A stretch of DNA of 64,000 bases from JBBECF01 sp040881945 (GTDB lineage: Bacteria > Pseudomonadota > Alphaproteobacteria > Dongiales > Dongiaceae). Numbering within the stretch: position 1 is the stretch's first letter; every line of letters starts with the position of its first letter. The stretch is taken from contig JBBECF010000130.1 of the NCBI GenBank assembly GCA_040881945.1, positions 1-64,000 on the forward strand. The letters are read 5' to 3'. The notes beneath the pieces were generated by a model, which saw nothing but the letters and a program-made list of their open reading frames with translations, ran no database searches and was not told the DNA's origin. Shown here one piece after another: positions 43,358 to 51,959 of the stretch. The translations under genes were made by a program, and so were the position numbers.

Positions 43358-44340
43358 ACATCCGCCGCTACCGGGACGCCGATTTCGCCGACGTCGTCGC
43401 CCTGTGGGACGCCTGCGGGCTCAACGTGCCGTACAACGACCCGGCCCGCGACATCCCGTTCCTGCGCGACAGCCCCAACGCACAGCTCTTCGTCGCGGAC
43501 GAGGACGGCCGGCTCGTCGGCACGATCATGCTCGGCCATGACGGCCATCGCGGCTGGCTCTACCGCCTGGCCGTCGCGTCGGACTGCCGCGGCCGGGGCT
43601 TCGGCCGCGCCCTGGTCGACGAGGCCGAGCGCTGGCTGGCCGCGCGCGGCGTCGCCAAGGTCAACCTGATGATCCGCGGCGGCAACGCGGCGGTGCGCGA
43701 CGTCTACGCCCGCCTCGGTTATGCGATCGAGCCGCGGATCGTCATGTCCCGGTGGCTCGACGACTCGCGCCGGCCGGCGGACGACGGCGGCATCGAGGTG
43801 GTCATTACCTATCTGCAGATGACCGCGCCGCCGACCAGGCCCACCGTGCCGGTGCCGCCGGCCAAGCTGGCGCTGTTGCGCGCCGAGAACCCGCCGGTCG
43901 CCTTCTACCGCTACCTCTACGACACCGTCGGCGAGCCGTGGTTCTGGATCGACCGCCGGAAACTCGACGACGAGACGCTGGCCGCCATCCTCGCCGACCC
44001 GCTTGTGGAACTGTACGTCCTCTATGTCGGCGGCGTGCCGGCCGGCTATGTCGAGCTCGACCGCCGGTCCGAACCGGACATCAACCTCGCCTATTTCGGC
44101 CTGATGCCGGAATTCACCGGCCGCGGCCTGGGGCCGTTCTTGCTGAATTGGGCGGTGGACGCCGCCTGGCAGCACCGGCCGCGGCGCCTGACCGTCGATA
44201 CCTGCACGCTCGATCACCCCAAGGCACTGGCGGTCTATCAGCGCGCCGGCTTCGTGCCCTATCGCCAGGAGCGCAAGACGATCGACGACCCACGCCGGAC
44301 CGGCCTGATCCGGCCGCAATTCGAGCCCCGCCGGCCCTGA
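43354..44340 (+). CDS. Fusion of two GNAT acetyltransferase domains
   Basis: A 328-residue protein with two GNAT domains in tandem. Residues 1-140 resemble YpeA-type acetyltransferases (YRLAVASDCRGRGFGRALVDEAERWL is the acetyl-CoA loop). Residues 160-328 form a second domain (YFGLMPEFTGRGLGPFLLNW). Each retains the R/QxxGxG/A loop, so both could bind acetyl-CoA. The start is GTG at 43354, overlapping the sulfurtransferase stop. Substrates are unknown. Fusions of these two types are unusual; double GNATs can have one regulatory half. Confidence 0.85.
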   Translation: MNIRRYRDADFADVVALWDACGLNVPYNDPARDIPFLRDSPNAQLFVADEDGRLVGTIMLGHDGHRGWLYRLAVASDCRGRGFGRALVDEAERWLAARGVAKVNLMIRGGNAAVRDVYARLGYAIEPRIVMSRWLDDSRRPADDGGIEVVITYLQMTAPPTRPTVPVPPAKLALLRAENPPVAFYRYLYDTVGEPWFWIDRRKLDDETLAAILADPLVELYVLYVGGVPAGYVELDRRSEPDINLAYFGLMPEFTGRGLGPFLLNWAVDAAWQHRPRRLTVDTCTLDHPKALAVYQRAGFVPYRQERKTIDDPRRTGLIRPQFEPRRP

Positions 44341-44377
44341 GCGGAGGCCCCCTTTCGGCGCAACGATTGCGCGTCGT

Positions 44378-44410
44378 ACACAACCTTTAGCGGTTGACTT
44401 AGAGTTGTGT
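44378..44410. promoter_or_regulatory. Spaced inverted repeat before the PAS gene
   Basis: ACACAAC (44378-44384) and GTTGTGT (44404-44410) are a perfect 7-bp inverted repeat, 19 bases apart, spanning the -35 element of the predicted promoter. Confidence 0.4.
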
Positions 44411-44423
44411 GCATCATATGGTA
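44394..44423 (+). promoter_or_regulatory. Sigma-70-like promoter of the PAS gene
   Basis: TTGACT (44394-44399) and TATGGT (44418-44423) are separated by 18 bases. The -10 overlaps a 20-bp palindrome, GTGCAT and ATGCAC around CATATGGT (44409-44428), so a repressor could occlude it. Confidence 0.5.
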
Positions 44424-44437
44424 TGCACCTATTAGGT
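44409..44437. promoter_or_regulatory. Overlapping palindromes, candidate operator
   Basis: GTGCAT (44409-44414) and ATGCAC (44423-44428) flank 8 bases, and ACCTATTAGGT (44427-44437) is a second palindrome overlapping it. Both cover the -10 and start region. Confidence 0.4.
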
Positions 44438-44489
44438 GTGGCTCTGCCGCATCCGCGGCAGACCATCGGCGATTGCGGGCAAAAGCTCG

Positions 44490-44993
44490 GTGGATGGTAC
44501 TTTTTCCGACAAGCGGATCGGACTTCGGGAGATCCGATACGCCCGGATCGTCACGGTCGCCGGTCACCTCGATCGCAAGCGCGGAACACGACCATTCCCG
44601 GCGCGCGCCGATATACTTCCGGAGGAACTCCGCTGCGCGCTCGGCAGGATCGTCCTCCTCGACGTGCGGTATGATCCGCTCGACTTCGTCTTCCGCCTCC
44701 ACGGAAGCAAGATCGCGGCGATGGACCGCGTCGAAATGACCGGCAAGAGCGTCCGCGACTTAAGGCCGGCTGCCTACCGCGACATTCTGATCCGCCACTA
44801 CACCGAGGCCGTGACCGAGCGGGCCCCGCTCTTCCACGAAATCGTCGTCGCCGCGGACCATGCCTGCGACAGCTATCAGCGGGCGATCATCCCGTTGTCG
44901 GACGATGGCGCGTCTATTAACATGCTGCTCATCGTCGCGGACTGGAAAAGCGACCTCGACTTCATCTGGCCGAAGGTCTTAGGCCTGGAATAA
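44490..44993 (+). CDS. PAS_5-type single PAS domain protein
   Basis: A protein of about 167 residues. RPFPARADILPEELRCALGRIVLLDVRYDPLDFVFRLHGSKI and GKSVRDLRPAAYRD match the PAS_5 domain found in many alphaproteobacteria, usually as a lone domain of unknown output. The start is uncertain: GTG 44490 gives a compact protein, while GTG 44436 adds 18 residues but lies almost at the predicted transcription start. No catalytic or DNA-binding domain is attached. Its own promoter is overlaid by palindromes. Confidence 0.7.
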   Translation: MDGTFSDKRIGLREIRYARIVTVAGHLDRKRGTRPFPARADILPEELRCALGRIVLLDVRYDPLDFVFRLHGSKIAAMDRVEMTGKSVRDLRPAAYRDILIRHYTEAVTERAPLFHEIVVAADHACDSYQRAIIPLSDDGASINMLLIVADWKSDLDFIWPKVLGLE

Positions 44994-45043
44994 CGGCCGT
45001 TCCGGGGGTTCGGCCGGTCCGGCCGCCGCCGCCGGCGCGGGGA

Positions 45044-45057
45044 TTGATCCAAATCAA
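45044..45057. promoter_or_regulatory. FNR/FixK-type box upstream of hemN
   Basis: TTGATCCAAATCAA matches the anaerobox TTGAT-N4-ATCAA exactly. It lies 37 bases before the hemN ATG at 45094. An oxygen-sensing FNR or FixK protein would use it to induce oxygen-independent haem synthesis under low oxygen. Confidence 0.8.
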
Positions 45058-45093
45058 GGCGATCCAGGCGCCGAGCGCCGTAAAGTACTTAAC

Positions 45094-46431
45094 ATGAACA
45101 TGGAAATGTTGTTGCGCTACGACGCGCCGGTGCCGCGCTACACGAGCTATCCGACGGCGCCGCACTTCCATGCCGGCGTCGACGCCGAGACCTACGGCGA
45201 ATGGCTCGGGCGGCTCGGCGACGGCGACATGCTGTCGCTTTACCTGCACGTGCCGTTCTGCGCCGAGATGTGTTGGTACTGCGGCTGCCACACCAAGGTG
45301 GTGCGCCAGTACCGGCCGGTCGGCGAGTACGCGGGGCTGCTCGAGCGCGAGGTCGCGCTGGTCGCCGCGGCGATCCCGGCGCGGCCCGCGGTGCACCACA
45401 TCCATTGGGGCGGCGGCACGCCCAACATGCTGTCGGCGGCCGACTTTGCCGGGCTGATGACGGCCATCGGCGAACACTTCCACCTCGCCGCCAACGCCGA
45501 GGTGGCGGTGGAGATCGATCCGCGCACCCTGACCGACGACCGGGCGGCCGCCATGGCGGCGGCCGGCGTCACCCGGGCGAGCCTCGGCGTCCAGGACTTC
45601 AATCCCGAGGTGCAGGCGGCGGTCAACCGCGTTCAGCCCTTCGAGCTCGTCAGGACGGTCGTGCAGCGGTTGCGCGCCGCGGGGATCGATCGGATCAACT
45701 TCGACCTGATGTACGGCCTGCCGCGCCAAACCGTCGAGCATGTGACGCGGACGGTCGATCTGGCGGCCGAGCTGGCGCCGGATCGGCTCGCCGTCTTCGG
45801 CTATGCCCATGTGCCGTGGATGAAGACGCATCAGCGGATGATCGACGAAGCGGCGCTACCGGGCGCCGCCGAGCGCCTGGCGCAGGCCGCGGCGGCGGCG
45901 GCGCGGCTGGCCGGGAACGGCTATCGGCGCATCGGTCTCGACCACTACGCCCGTCCCGACGACGCCATGACCCGCGCCCTCGACGAGGGCCGGCTGCGGC
46001 GCAACTTCCAGGGCTACACGACCGACCCGTCGAGCGCGCTGCTCGGCTTCGGCGCCTCGGCCATCGGCGCCCTGGCCGAGGGCTATGTGCAGAACGCGGT
46101 GCCGTTGCGCGCTTACGGCGAGGCCGTCCGCGACGGCCGCCTCGCGGTGACGCGCGGCGTCCGGGCGAGCGCCGACGACAGGCTGCGCCGCGCCGTGATC
46201 GAACGGCTGATGTGCGACCTGGCAGTCGATCTGACCGATCTCGGCGCCGACCCGGACGCGTTCGCCGCGGAACTGTCGGCGCTGGCGCCGATGTGGCGCG
46301 ACGGCCTGGTCGAGATCGATGGCAACCGGCTGCGCGTGACCGAGCCGGGCCGCCCCCTGGTGCGCACCGTGTGCGCCGCGTTCGACCGCTACTTGCAGAC
46401 GGGTAAAGCGCGACACAGCCGGGCGGTCTGA
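45094..46431 (+). CDS. hemN: Oxygen-independent coproporphyrinogen III dehydrogenase
   Basis: A 445-residue radical-SAM enzyme converting coproporphyrinogen III to protoporphyrinogen IX without oxygen. The cluster motif is CAEMCWYCGC, with the CxxxCxxC pattern at about residues 56-63, and HIHWGGGTPNML follows. The N-terminal YDAPVPRYTSYPTAPHF and C-terminal TRGVRASADD, FGASAIG and the HemN C domain show it is true HemN rather than the HemW-type homologue. The FNR box upstream indicates anaerobic control. Confidence 0.95.
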   Translation: MNMEMLLRYDAPVPRYTSYPTAPHFHAGVDAETYGEWLGRLGDGDMLSLYLHVPFCAEMCWYCGCHTKVVRQYRPVGEYAGLLEREVALVAAAIPARPAVHHIHWGGGTPNMLSAADFAGLMTAIGEHFHLAANAEVAVEIDPRTLTDDRAAAMAAAGVTRASLGVQDFNPEVQAAVNRVQPFELVRTVVQRLRAAGIDRINFDLMYGLPRQTVEHVTRTVDLAAELAPDRLAVFGYAHVPWMKTHQRMIDEAALPGAAERLAQAAAAAARLAGNGYRRIGLDHYARPDDAMTRALDEGRLRRNFQGYTTDPSSALLGFGASAIGALAEGYVQNAVPLRAYGEAVRDGRLAVTRGVRASADDRLRRAVIERLMCDLAVDLTDLGADPDAFAAELSALAPMWRDGLVEIDGNRLRVTEPGRPLVRTVCAAFDRYLQTGKARHSRAV

Positions 46432-46502
46432 CCCCGCCCCGTCGTGCTGCGCGTGGTTCGCCTGGCGCCCCCAGCCGGGCAAGCGGAGACCGGGAGGACA
46501 CC

Positions 46503-47789
46503 ATGCACGCTGCCAGTCGCCTGCCCGCGCATACCCAACGCACCCTCGCCCTCGTCCTCGCCGGAGGGCGCGGCAGTCGGCTGCAGGAGCTGACCCAACG
46601 GCGCGCAAAGCCGGCGGTGCCGTTCGGCGGCAACTACCGCATCATCGACTTCACCCTGTCGAACTGTGTCAATTCCGGCCTGCGCCGCATCGGCGTGCTC
46701 ACCCAGTACAAGGCGCACGACCTGATCCATCATGTCCGGCGCGCCTGGGGCTTCCTACGCCCCGAACTCGACGAGTTCGTCGAGCTGCTGCCGGCGCAGC
46801 AGCGCACGCCCCAGGAAGACTGGTATAGCGGCACCGCGGACGCGGTCTATCAGAACCTGGACATCGTCCGCCAGCATCGCCCCGACCTGGTCCTCGTGCT
46901 GGCCGGCGACCATGTCTACAAGATGGACTACACGAAGCTGCTGGCCTGGCATGTGGAGCGCGCGGCGGACGTGACCGTCGCCTGCATCGAGGTGCCGCTG
47001 CACAGCGCGCGGGCGTTCGGGGTGATGGAAGTCGACCGCGACCACCGGGTCATCGGTTTCCTCGAGAAACCGGAGCGGCCGCCCTGCATGCCGGCGAGCC
47101 CCGACCAGGCGCTGGCGAGCATGGGGATCTACGTTTTCAATGCCGAGTTCCTCTACCGGCAGCTCGTTCGAGACGCCAGCCGGCCGGACTCCAGGCACGA
47201 CTTCGGCGGCGACCTCTTGCCGTATCTCGTGCCGCGGCATCGGGTCTTCGCCTACCCCTTCCGGCAGGCTTGCGTCGGCAGCGGCGCCGCCGCCGAGCCT
47301 TACTGGCGCGACGTCGGCACGCTCGACGCCTACTGGGCCGCCAACCTCGACCTCACCGCCGCGGTCCCCGGCCTCGACCTGTACGACCCCAACTGGCCGA
47401 TCGGCGCGGACCGGAGGCCGCGGCCGCCTACGAAATTCGTTTGCGACCAGGACGGGCGGCGCGGCACGGCCGTCGATAGCCTGGTGGCCGACGGCTGCGT
47501 CGTTTCCGGGGCGACGGTGCGGCGGTCGGTCCTGTCCACCGACGTCGCCGTCGAGACCGGCGCCGTGGTCGAGGAGTCGGTGCTTTTGCCGAACAGCGTG
47601 GTCGGGCGCGGTTGCCGCCTGCGCCGCGTCATCCTCGACGAGGGCTGCCGCGTCCCCGCCGGGCTGTCCATCGGCGGCGCTCCCCAGCACGACACTCTGC
47701 CTTTGCCGCGGACGCCGGCCGGCGTGACGCTCCTCACCGCCGACGCACTGGATCGGCTCGATTGCCCCGCTACGGCGGTCGCGGTCTAA
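46503..47789 (+). CDS. glgC: Glucose-1-phosphate adenylyltransferase
   Basis: A 428-residue ADP-glucose pyrophosphorylase. The nucleotide loop LVLAGGRGSRLQELT, RAKPAVPFGGNYRIIDFTLSN and the sugar-binding WYSGTADAVYQN are all conserved, and the C-terminal left-handed beta-helix is present. It makes ADP-glucose for glycogen or related glucans. No glgA, glgB or glgX lies in the window, so the pathway partners are elsewhere. It overlaps the convergent aminotransferase gene by four bases. Confidence 0.92.
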   Translation: MHAASRLPAHTQRTLALVLAGGRGSRLQELTQRRAKPAVPFGGNYRIIDFTLSNCVNSGLRRIGVLTQYKAHDLIHHVRRAWGFLRPELDEFVELLPAQQRTPQEDWYSGTADAVYQNLDIVRQHRPDLVLVLAGDHVYKMDYTKLLAWHVERAADVTVACIEVPLHSARAFGVMEVDRDHRVIGFLEKPERPPCMPASPDQALASMGIYVFNAEFLYRQLVRDASRPDSRHDFGGDLLPYLVPRHRVFAYPFRQACVGSGAAAEPYWRDVGTLDAYWAANLDLTAAVPGLDLYDPNWPIGADRRPRPPTKFVCDQDGRRGTAVDSLVADGCVVSGATVRRSVLSTDVAVETGAVVEESVLLPNSVVGRGCRLRRVILDEGCRVPAGLSIGGAPQHDTLPLPRTPAGVTLLTADALDRLDCPATAVAV

Positions 47790-49105
47790 CTCGCCACGAG
47801 CAGTTCCGTGCGGTCCGAAACGAAACCGTCGAACGCCGCGACGAGGCCGTCGAACTCGGGTTCGCCCATCGGCAGCGAACAGAGCATGAGGCCGCGCGGC
47901 GTCACGTACTGACCGCGCGCCAGCATCTCGAGATGGAACAGATGCTTGAGCATCGGGTCGGCGCCCGCGGTGTCGCCGGCCGATCGGATCGGGCCGGTCG
48001 TGAAATGCACGGTCATGATCGAGCCCTGTCCCGTCACCTGCATCGGCGCCCGATGCCTGGCGATGACCTCGGCCAGGCGCCGCCGCAGGGCCTCGCCCTT
48101 CTCATTGAAGACCCGCGCCGTTTCCGGCGTGTAGACCTGGGCCATGCCCGCATGGCCGGCCGCCATCGTCAGCCGGTCCTGATTGAACGTGCCGGCGTGG
48201 TACAGGGCCTGCGGCCGGCGCGGGTCGAACCGCTGCATGATCTCGGTTCGCCCGCCGAAGGCGCCGAAGCTGCTGCCGCCGCCGATGTATTTCCCGAGCG
48301 TCGTCATATCCGGCGTGATTCCCAGGCGCGCCTGGAGCCCGCCGGCGGACAGGCGCGAGGTGATCACCTCGTCGAAGATCAGGACGATGCCGTGACGGCT
48401 CGCGGCCTGGCGCAGCGCCTGCAGGAACGACGGGTCGGCCGGGATGCTCCCGCCGGCGCCGAGCATCGGCTCGATGACGATGGCCGCCAGCTCGTTCGCG
48501 TTGCGCTCGATCAGCCGAAGCGTCGCCTCGATATCGTTGTAAGGCGCGACAACGAAGGGAAAGGGCGCGTTGAGCGGGGCTTCGCCGGCCGTGAAGATGA
48601 AGCAGCCGCCGTGATAGGCGCCCTCGAAGACCATGATCTTCTGCCGGCCGGTGTGAACGCGCGCCGTGCCGAAGGCGTACAGATTCGCCTCGGTGCCGGA
48701 GTTGCAGAAGCGCACCGAGTCGAGCGACGGAAACCGCTCGCACAGCAGTTCCGCGAGCCGCGCCTCGTCCTCGCCCGGCCCGCCCAGGACGAGGCCGCCA
48801 TCGACGGCCTTCTTCAACGCCGCCGCGATGACCGGATCGGAATGGCCGAAGAGTCCGGCGCCGTATTCGCCCACATAGTCGGCATAGCGATGGCCGTCGG
48901 CGTCCCACACATGCGCCCCGTCGCCGCGCGTCAGCGTCAAGGGAAACGGGTGGAAATACAGCAGGCTGCGCGTATTGCCGCCGGGCATGAAGCGGCACGC
49001 CCGGGCGAAGAGCGCGCCGCTCGCGCCGTTCGCCGACGCATAACGCGCCTCCAGATCCCGGCAGATCTCCGCCAGATCGGCGGCGTTTCGCAGTACCACG
49101 GTCAT
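47786..49105 (-). CDS. Class III aminotransferase, glutamate-1-semialdehyde mutase-like
   Basis: A 439-residue PLP enzyme of the class III group. The PLP lysine is in TTLGKYIGGGSSFGAFGG (about residue 270), with EAYHGG-like EGAYHGG and IFDEVITSR before it. The sequence pattern is that of HemL-type enzymes and their catabolic relatives that move an amino group within or between small molecules. As the last gene of the HyuAB/molybdenum-hydroxylase operon it is more likely catabolic than tetrapyrrole-forming. Confidence 0.85.
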   Translation of the reverse strand: MTVVLRNAADLAEICRDLEARYASANGASGALFARACRFMPGGNTRSLLYFHPFPLTLTRGDGAHVWDADGHRYADYVGEYGAGLFGHSDPVIAAALKKAVDGGLVLGGPGEDEARLAELLCERFPSLDSVRFCNSGTEANLYAFGTARVHTGRQKIMVFEGAYHGGCFIFTAGEAPLNAPFPFVVAPYNDIEATLRLIERNANELAAIVIEPMLGAGGSIPADPSFLQALRQAASRHGIVLIFDEVITSRLSAGGLQARLGITPDMTTLGKYIGGGSSFGAFGGRTEIMQRFDPRRPQALYHAGTFNQDRLTMAAGHAGMAQVYTPETARVFNEKGEALRRRLAEVIARHRAPMQVTGQGSIMTVHFTTGPIRSAGDTAGADPMLKHLFHLEMLARGQYVTPRGLMLCSLPMGEPEFDGLVAAFDGFVSDRTELLVAS

Positions 49106-51447
49106 TTTCGGCCATCCCCCCGAGCGGCGCGTTCCGCCTTCTCCTTCAGCGCCTTCACCACCTTATCCGGCGTGATCGGCAGATCATAGACCCGCGTCCC
49201 GATCGCGTCGGCGACCGCATTGGCAATCGAGGCGGCGACCGGGGCGAAGGCCGGCTCGCCCATGCCCTTGGCCCCGTAGGGGCCGAGGCCGCTTCGCGAC
49301 TCAAGCACGATCGCCAGGATCTCCGGCACGTCCTCCGACGTCGGGATCAGGTACTCGCTGAGCGACGGCGAGATCACCTGCCCGTCCCGATACAGCATTT
49401 GCTCGCACAAGGCGAACCCCTGGCCCATCAGGGCGCTGCCCTCGATCTGGCCTTTCACGGCCTGCATGTTGATCGCCTGGCCGACATCGTGCGCGCCGAC
49501 GCTCTTGAGAACCGTGACCTCGCCGGTTTCCGTGTCGACCGCCACCTCCGCGGCATGCGCCCCGTAGGTGAAATCCGGGAAGACTTCGCCCTGTCCGGTC
49601 TCGGGATCGATGCCCTCGCTGAACGGCGCGCGAAAGATCGCGAGGTCGTGCCGGTGGATGCCCTCTCCGGCGCAGATCCGGACCAGCCGCTCGAAGTTCA
49701 TGCAGCGACTCGGATCGTCGGTGACGAAGACCTTCGAATCGCCCAGATCCAGGTCGTCCGGCGACACGCCGAATTCCTGGGCGGCGCGGCCCAACAGGTT
49801 CTGCCGCACCCGCGTGGCCGCGAGCTTGGTCGCGTTGCCGGACATGTACAAGGCGCGGCTCGCCGAGGAGGTTCCGGCCAAGGGATTGAGCATCGAGTCG
49901 CCGAAATAGACGACCACCTTGGTCATTGGAACGCCGAGCACCTCGGCGGCGATCTGCGCCAGGGACGACGACTGGCCGGCCCCGATATCCGTGACCGCGC
50001 AACGAACGACGACCGTGCCGTCGACCTCGACGCCGACCCATGCCTCGCTGGTGTCCTTGAACCAGCGTATGCGGCCATAGCTTTGTTGATAGCAGGCGAT
50101 GCCGCGGCCGAACTTGACCGGTCCGTCCTCGGGCCTGCGGTCCCCCAGGGCCTCGAGCGCCGCCGTCGCGCAGCGGTCCGACCAGACGGCGCTTTGGATG
50201 ATCTGACCCGTCGCATTGGGCTCCCCGGTCTTGATGAAGTTCCGCCGGCGCACCTCCAGAGGGTCCAGGCCCAAGGCCTTGGCGATCTCGTCCATCTGAC
50301 CCTCGTTGGCGACGCAGGCCTGCATCGTCCCGAAGCCGCGGAAGGCACAGGTCGGCAGGTTGTTGGTTGCGGCAACGACCGAGTCGACATGCAGGTTGTC
50401 GACCCGGTAGGGACCCGGCGCACCGATCGTCGCGTAGAGCAGCACATAGGGGCTGAGCTTCGAATAGGCGCCCGAATCGGCAAGCAGATCGACCTTCATC
50501 GCCGTGATCTTGCCGTCGCGCTTGACCCCGGTCCGGTGCCGGATCCGGAACGGGTGACGGTTGCCGTGCGTTACGAACGATTCTTCGCGGGAGACCACGA
50601 GGCGGACCGGCCGGCGCGTGCGCACCGCGAGCAGGGCGAGCATCGTCTCGATGCCCATGCCTTCCTTGCCGCCGAAGCCGCCGCCGACATACATCGCCTG
50701 GACGTGGACGCGGTTGTGCGGCACCCCGAGCGCGTCGGCGACCGAGCGGAAGTGCTCGACCACTTGGGTCGCGACCTTGATGTTGATCACGTCGCTGTCG
50801 TCGAGCCAGGCGATTCCCGCCTCCGGCTCGAGGAAGGCTTGCTCCTGCACTTGCGTCGTGTAGGTCCGCTCGATCACCAGGTCGGCCTCGGCGAAGCCCT
50901 TGTCGACGTCGCCTTTGCGGATCTTGTAGGCGGCAACGACATTGCCCTCGCCCTCGATCTGCGGCGCACCCGGCTTTAACGCCTCCGCCGGCGAGAAGAC
51001 GCCGTCCAGGGGCCCGTAGGCGACCTCGATCAAGTCGCGTGCCGCGATCGCGATGTCCTCGGTTTCCGCCGCCACCAGGGCGATCGGCTCGCCGTAGAAC
51101 CTGACCCGGTCGCCGGCCAGGATCGGCTGGGCGGTGTTCTTGGTCTTGCCGCCCGTCTGACCCGGAATGTCGGTCACGACCTGGCGATCGGGGAGGTCGA
51201 GCCCGGTCAGCACGCAGTGCACGCCGGGCAGCTGGCGCGCCCGATCGGCGTCGATACCGAGGATCCTGGCGCTCGCCCGATCGGCGCGCAGGATCTTTGC
51301 GTGAAGCATGTTCGGCATGACGACGTCGCCGGCATAAATGGTCGTGCCGAACGCCTTGCCGGGCGCATCGGTGCGCACAAGCGGCCGGCCGATCTGCCGG
51401 AACACGACGTTCGCGGCAGCCGCGGCTTCCACGGTCGTGTCGCTCAT
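49102..51447 (-). CDS. Molybdenum hydroxylase large (molybdopterin) subunit
   Basis: The 781-residue catalytic subunit of the xanthine oxidase family. The molybdenum-site glutamate is in AKGMGEPAF near the C-terminus. GGGFGGKEGMGIE and CAFRGFGTMQ also mark the family, whereas the selenylated-Cys loop of CO dehydrogenase is absent. It hydroxylates a carbon next to nitrogen or an aldehyde, using water. The natural substrate is not decided; xanthine is possible given the purine genes further right, but the operon partners are hydantoinase-like. ATG 51447 overlaps the iron-sulfur subunit stop. Confidence 0.9.
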   Translation of the reverse strand: MSDTTVEAAAAANVVFRQIGRPLVRTDAPGKAFGTTIYAGDVVMPNMLHAKILRADRASARILGIDADRARQLPGVHCVLTGLDLPDRQVVTDIPGQTGGKTKNTAQPILAGDRVRFYGEPIALVAAETEDIAIAARDLIEVAYGPLDGVFSPAEALKPGAPQIEGEGNVVAAYKIRKGDVDKGFAEADLVIERTYTTQVQEQAFLEPEAGIAWLDDSDVINIKVATQVVEHFRSVADALGVPHNRVHVQAMYVGGGFGGKEGMGIETMLALLAVRTRRPVRLVVSREESFVTHGNRHPFRIRHRTGVKRDGKITAMKVDLLADSGAYSKLSPYVLLYATIGAPGPYRVDNLHVDSVVAATNNLPTCAFRGFGTMQACVANEGQMDEIAKALGLDPLEVRRRNFIKTGEPNATGQIIQSAVWSDRCATAALEALGDRRPEDGPVKFGRGIACYQQSYGRIRWFKDTSEAWVGVEVDGTVVVRCAVTDIGAGQSSSLAQIAAEVLGVPMTKVVVYFGDSMLNPLAGTSSASRALYMSGNATKLAATRVRQNLLGRAAQEFGVSPDDLDLGDSKVFVTDDPSRCMNFERLVRICAGEGIHRHDLAIFRAPFSEGIDPETGQGEVFPDFTYGAHAAEVAVDTETGEVTVLKSVGAHDVGQAINMQAVKGQIEGSALMGQGFALCEQMLYRDGQVISPSLSEYLIPTSEDVPEILAIVLESRSGLGPYGAKGMGEPAFAPVAASIANAVADAIGTRVYDLPITPDKVVKALKEKAERAARGDGRK

Positions 51448-51932
51448 GCTCGTTCTCCCCCCTGCCGCAGCACGGCCGCGGCCTCGCGGATCGCGGAAAA
51501 GATCCGGACATAGCCGGTGCACCGGCACAGGTTGCCGCTCAGGCCGCGACGCAAGTCCGCGTCGCTCGGGTCCGGGATCTCGTCGAGCAGGGCCTTGGCC
51601 GCAACGATTATTCCGGGAATGCAGTAACCGCACTGGACGGAGCCTTCGCGGATGAAGGCGTCCTGCAGCGGATGCGCGCCGTCGGGACCGCCGAGACCCT
51701 TGACCGTCGTCACCGATCCGCCGTCCGCGATCCAGGCGAGCGTCAGACAGCTATCGATTGCCTCGCCGTCGAGGAGGACGGCGCAGGCGCCGCAGTCGCC
51801 CTTCTCGCAGCCGCTCTTGACCTCGACGTAACCGAGCGCGCGCAACGCCTCGAGCAGGGTCCGGTGCGAGGGCAGCGCGAGCTGGTGCGCGCGGCCGTTG
51901 ACCGTGAGATTCACGTCCTTCGTCTCGGGCAT
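51444..51932 (-). CDS. Molybdenum hydroxylase 2Fe-2S subunit
   Basis: A 162-residue electron-transfer subunit. The plant-type ferredoxin cluster is CEKGDCGACAVLLDGEAIDSC-like (cysteines near residues 42, 47, 50 and 62), and the second cluster is formed by CGYC and CRC near residues 100 and 136. It passes electrons from the molybdenum centre to the FAD subunit. Confidence 0.93.
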   Translation of the reverse strand: MPETKDVNLTVNGRAHQLALPSHRTLLEALRALGYVEVKSGCEKGDCGACAVLLDGEAIDSCLTLAWIADGGSVTTVKGLGGPDGAHPLQDAFIREGSVQCGYCIPGIIVAAKALLDEIPDPSDADLRRGLSGNLCRCTGYVRIFSAIREAAAVLRQGGERA

Positions 51933-51959
51933 GGCAGTCTCCGAATTTTCCGCTGGGGT

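Noticed and set aside
47786..49105. Calling the aminotransferase the biosynthetic HemL
   Set aside because: Although HemL-like, it is the last gene of a catabolic-looking operon, and the alphaproteobacterial route to aminolevulinate normally uses HemA (ALA synthase), not HemL.
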